Positions 13,975 to 16,696 of a stretch of 16,696 nucleotides of DNA are shown one piece after another; the stretch's first letter is position 1; each line of letters starts with the position of its first letter. The stretch is from Blautia sp. Its GTDB lineage: Bacteria; Bacillota; Clostridia; Lachnospirales; Lachnospiraceae. The translations under genes were made by a program, and so were the position numbers. The notes beneath the pieces are model-generated. The model had not been told where the DNA came from. It made no database searches and was given only the letters and a program-made list of their open reading frames with translations. The DNA lies in contig JAUUSJ010000091.1 of assembly GCA_030841965.1 (NCBI GenBank), positions 1-16,696 on the forward strand. Direction: 5' to 3'.

Positions 13975-14493
13975 ATGCAGGATAAGATTACAGAATTAAT
14001 TTCAGAAGAAGTTGTAGATGAAAAGATTAGACAGTTGGGAGAGCAGATTAGCAAAGATTATGAGGGACAAGAAATTCACTTGATTTGTATTTTGAAGGGT
14101 GGAGTCTTTTTTGCGTGTGAACTTGCAAAGAGGATTACAGTTCCTGTATCTTTAGATTTTATGTCATTATCTAGCTATGGAAATGCCAAATCATCATCTG
14201 GTATTGTAAAGCTGGAGAAGGATTTAGATGAGTCATTGGAGGGGAAGAATGTTTTGATTGTGGAAGATATTATTGACTCTGGCAAGACATTATCTTATCT
14301 GATTCCAGTGCTTGAGAAGAGAAATCCAAAGAGTATGAAGCTTTGTGCTCTCTTGAGTAAACCAGATAGAAGAGAGGTAGAAGTAAAAATTGATTATTTA
14401 GGATTTGACATACCAGATGAATTTGTAGTAGGATATGGTTTAGACTATGCACAAAAGTATAGAAATTTACCTTATATTGGCATAATCCAGTAA
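13975..14493 (+). CDS. hpt: Hypoxanthine phosphoribosyltransferase
   Basis: A 172-residue purine-salvage enzyme that converts hypoxanthine (and usually guanine) plus PRPP to IMP (GMP). It has ILKGGVFF (39-46), the PRPP loop VEDIIDSGKT (96-105) and the C-terminal DEFVVGYGLDYAQKYRNLP (148-166), all diagnostic of HPRT. The ATG at 13975 is preferred, with GGAAGAAGGA just upstream; a start at 13927 would add 16 residues that read through the hairpin and purine-rich leader. The tilS-hpt-ftsH order is widely conserved in Firmicutes, where HPRT and TilS have been linked to ftsH regulation in B. subtilis. Confidence 0.95.
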   Translation: MQDKITELISEEVVDEKIRQLGEQISKDYEGQEIHLICILKGGVFFACELAKRITVPVSLDFMSLSSYGNAKSSSGIVKLEKDLDESLEGKNVLIVEDIIDSGKTLSYLIPVLEKRNPKSMKLCALLSKPDRREVEVKIDYLGFDIPDEFVVGYGLDYAQKYRNLPYIGIIQ

Positions 14494-14522
14494 AACATAA
14501 TAAAAATGAGAGGAGAGAAATT

Positions 14523-16541
14523 TTGAGTAAATATTTTAAAGGCGGAATAGGATTTTATATTCTTATTTTCGCAGTAATTGCGCTTGCCATGTATGTGACA
14601 GATAGAAGGAATGACATGGAAAATGTTACCTATACGCAGCAGCAATTTGAGCAGGACTTGGCGGATGACAAAGTGACAGAGATTTATGTTTCACAAAATC
14701 AGGAAGTTCCGACAGGTACCGTTGAGGTCACATTAAAAGACGGAACAACGAAGAGATTTTATGTATCGAATGTCAACGAAATTCAGGATACAGTGAGACA
14801 GTATAATAGTGCAATGCCGATTCATATGAGAGATATTGCCAGACAAAGTCAGTGGCTTAGCTCTATTCTCCCTATGATTCTCATGGTTATTTTTCTTATT
14901 TTTATCATGAATATATTTATGAGCCAGTCAGGCGGAGGAGGCGGAGCAAACTCCAAGATGATGAATTTTGGAAAGAGTCGAGCTAAGCTAAATATGGAAT
15001 TTCACACAAAGGTTACATTTGAAAATGTAGCTGGACTCCAAGAGGAGAAAGAAGAGTTAAAAGAGGTAGTAGATTTCTTAAAAGACCCTTCTAAGTATAC
15101 ATCTGTGGGAGCTAGAATTCCAAAGGGTGTTCTCTTAGTGGGACCTCCAGGAACAGGTAAGACTTTGCTTGCAAAGGCAGTCTCAGGAGAGGCTGGCGTG
15201 CCATTTTTTAGTATCTCAGGTTCTGACTTTGTGGAGATGTTTGTCGGTGTCGGTGCTTCTCGAGTGAGAGATTTATTCGAGGATGCGAAGAAAAATTCGC
15301 CTTGTATTATCTTTATCGACGAGATTGATGCTGTGGCGAGACGAAGAGGAACAGGTCTTGGCGGAGGACATGATGAGAGAGAACAGACATTGAACCAGTT
15401 ACTGGTAGAGATGGATGGTTTTGGCGTGAACGAGGGAATTATCGTTATGGCTGCCACAAACCGTGTGGATATTTTGGACCCAGCGATTTTGCGTCCAGGA
15501 CGTTTTGACAGAAAGGTTGCCGTTGGTCGCCCAGATGTCAAGGGCAGGGAGGAGATTTTACATGTTCATGTCAAGGGAAAACCGTTGGCTGAGGATGTGG
15601 ATTTGAAGGAAATTGCCCGAACGACAGCGGGATTTGCAGGAGCGGATTTGGAAAATCTTATGAACGAATCTGCCATCTATGCGGCGAGAGAAGGTCGAAG
15701 ATTTATTAAGAAGGAAGATATCGATAAGGCTTTTATTAAGGTTGGAATTGGTACGGAGAAGAAAAGCCGCCTAATTCCAGAATTGGAGCGTCAGATTACG
15801 GCGTACCATGAGGCTGGGCATGCTATTTTATTCCATCTGCTTCCAGATATGGGTCCAGTGTATACTGTGTCTATTATTCCTACAGGCGTGGGTGCAGCAG
15901 GATATACGATGCCACTTCCAGAGAATGACAATGTTTTCTACACAAAAGCGAAGCTTTATCAGGAGATAGAGGTTGCTCTTGGCGGACGTATCGCTGAGGA
16001 GATTATATTTGGAGCCGATAAGGTGACAACGGGAGCTTCTCAGGATATTAAGCAGGTGACAAAGCTTGCGAGAGCGATGGTGACAGAGTATGGTATGTCT
16101 AGTAAGTTAGGACTTATCAACTATGAGGAGGATGACGGCGGCGAGGTATTCTTAGGCCGTGACCTTGGACATTCCAAATCCTACGGAGAGGAGGTCGCCT
16201 CTGAGATTGATGATGAGGTGAAGAGAATCGTGGGAGAATGTTATGAAGATGCGAAGCAGATTTTATTAGATAATAAAGATATTTTGCATCGATGTGCGGC
16301 ATTGCTGATTGCGAAGGAGAGAATTGACCAGGCTGAGTTTGAGAGCCTCTTCTTGCCGATGTATTATAGCGAGCCAGCGGGAATGGATTCTGTCATGGAC
16401 GCAAAGGCAGAGAAGTTTGAAGACGGATATGAGTCGTCAGCGGACGAGACAGAGGGAGATATCGACGATTCCTTAGATGAAGATAGAACGATAGATATTC
16501 CTTCCTGGCATTCGAGCGATTATGATGATACTGATTTGTAA
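14523..16541 (+). CDS. ftsH: ATP-dependent zinc metalloprotease FtsH
   Basis: A 672-residue membrane AAA+ protease. TM1 (about 9-25), an extracytoplasmic domain (about 27-110) and TM2 (about 112-133) precede a Gly-rich linker. The ATPase has Walker A GPPGTGKT (207-214), Walker B IIFIDE (262-267) and arginine fingers R324 and R327. The peptidase has the HEAGH motif (429-433, His429/Glu430/His433), with Asp508 as probable third zinc ligand. It degrades unassembled or damaged membrane proteins and some regulators. The start is TTG at 14523 with AGGAG 7 nt upstream; no nearby ATG fits better. The last 45 or so residues are a Ser/Asp/Glu-rich acidic tail, a little longer than in many homologues. 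It ends the operon. Confidence 0.97.
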   Translation: MSKYFKGGIGFYILIFAVIALAMYVTDRRNDMENVTYTQQQFEQDLADDKVTEIYVSQNQEVPTGTVEVTLKDGTTKRFYVSNVNEIQDTVRQYNSAMPIHMRDIARQSQWLSSILPMILMVIFLIFIMNIFMSQSGGGGGANSKMMNFGKSRAKLNMEFHTKVTFENVAGLQEEKEELKEVVDFLKDPSKYTSVGARIPKGVLLVGPPGTGKTLLAKAVSGEAGVPFFSISGSDFVEMFVGVGASRVRDLFEDAKKNSPCIIFIDEIDAVARRRGTGLGGGHDEREQTLNQLLVEMDGFGVNEGIIVMAATNRVDILDPAILRPGRFDRKVAVGRPDVKGREEILHVHVKGKPLAEDVDLKEIARTTAGFAGADLENLMNESAIYAAREGRRFIKKEDIDKAFIKVGIGTEKKSRLIPELERQITAYHEAGHAILFHLLPDMGPVYTVSIIPTGVGAAGYTMPLPENDNVFYTKAKLYQEIEVALGGRIAEEIIFGADKVTTGASQDIKQVTKLARAMVTEYGMSSKLGLINYEEDDGGEVFLGRDLGHSKSYGEEVASEIDDEVKRIVGECYEDAKQILLDNKDILHRCAALLIAKERIDQAEFESLFLPMYYSEPAGMDSVMDAKAEKFEDGYESSADETEGDIDDSLDEDRTIDIPSWHSSDYDDTDL

Positions 16542-16561
16542 AAAATAAAAAAGAAGAATGG

Positions 16562-16608
16562 AGAACCTTTCTAAACTGTTTTGATACGGTTTGGGGAGGT
16601 TCTTTTTT
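16562..16608 (+). terminator. Rho-independent terminator after ftsH
   Basis: AGAACCTTTCTAAAC (16562-16576) pairs over 15 positions with the segment ending at 16603, using several T-G pairs, and TTTTTT follows. It begins 21 nt after the ftsH stop codon and closes the spoIIE-like/tilS/hpt/ftsH unit. Copy D of the palindromic element starts 12 bp beyond. Confidence 0.93.
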
Positions 16609-16619
16609 GGTTGGAATGG

Positions 16620-16696
16620 GGAGACGCCAAGAGAGGAAGTGGATATATCCTCTAAAAACACGTTCGTTCCCACGGTTTTTCGACATACGCTGATTT
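16620..16696 (-). repeat. 218-bp palindromic element, copy D (truncated by the window end)
   Basis: Starts with GGAGACGC like copy B and continues into the same core (16655-16696; 3 differences from copy B in 42 positions). Its terminal arm at 16626-16654 is a fourth sequence variant. The partner arm lies beyond the window. It is directly after the ftsH terminator, with the pyrimidine tract on its own strand overlapping the T-run end of that terminator. Confidence 0.9.

Noticed and set aside
1..16696. CRISPR array
   Set aside because: The repeats are 218 bp, dispersed and inverted; no short regularly spaced direct repeats were found.

Overview
The window looks like chromosomal DNA of a low-GC, Gram-positive anaerobe, most likely a Lachnospiraceae-type Clostridia. 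The evidence is a strictly anaerobic class III ribonucleotide reductase, strong AGGAGG-type ribosome binding sites, AT-rich spacers, NrdR and DnaA boxes of Firmicutes form, and the gene order spoIIE-like / tilS / hpt / ftsH. The species cannot be named from sequence alone.

Layout. (1) 1-3704, minus strand: a dNTP-supply block, nrdD-nrdG-dUTPase, read from one strong promoter carrying two NrdR boxes. (2) 3705-4075: a non-coding stretch with an orphan plus-strand promoter, five DnaA boxes in 62 bp and a terminator hairpin. (3) 4076-6975, minus strand: a large secreted subtilisin-like protease with an acidic Ser/Asp linker and three C-terminal Ig-like repeats. (4) 7032-8327: two inverted copies of a 218-bp palindromic element around a decayed IS200/IS605 right end with TnpB-RNA-like hairpins. 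(5) 8419-10927, plus strand: rpmG-secE-nusG-rplK-rplA, with a structured leader, two similar putative L1-binding motifs and a terminator. (6) 10937-16608, plus strand: a SpoIIE-like phosphatase without membrane domain, tilS, hpt and ftsH, starting at a Spo0A-type promoter and ending in a strong terminator. (7) Partial copies of the 218-bp element at both window edges (1-90 and 16620-16696).

How the parts work together. Block 1 makes and cleans the dNTP pool: NrdG activates NrdD, NrdD reduces ribonucleotides, and the dUTPase-like enzyme hydrolyses dUTP. NrdR boxes tie it to nucleotide state, and nearby DnaA boxes may tie it to replication initiation. Block 5 is the protein-export/transcription-elongation/ribosome-stalk cluster; it stops after rplA, so rplJ/rplL/rpoB are not adjacent here. 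Block 6 is a housekeeping cluster whose first gene sits where spoIIE normally sits.

The strongest candidate for something undescribed is the 218-bp element. The two complete copies differ at only 2 of 138 core positions, yet differ at 7 of 29 positions in their terminal arms, and at every one of those 7 the opposite arm carries the compensating base. The two partial copies have two further arm sequences. All four copies are followed on the same side by a nearly G-free pyrimidine tract and lie at transcription-unit borders. This pattern suggests a structured RNA or single-stranded DNA element with a conserved core and variable but self-matched stems.
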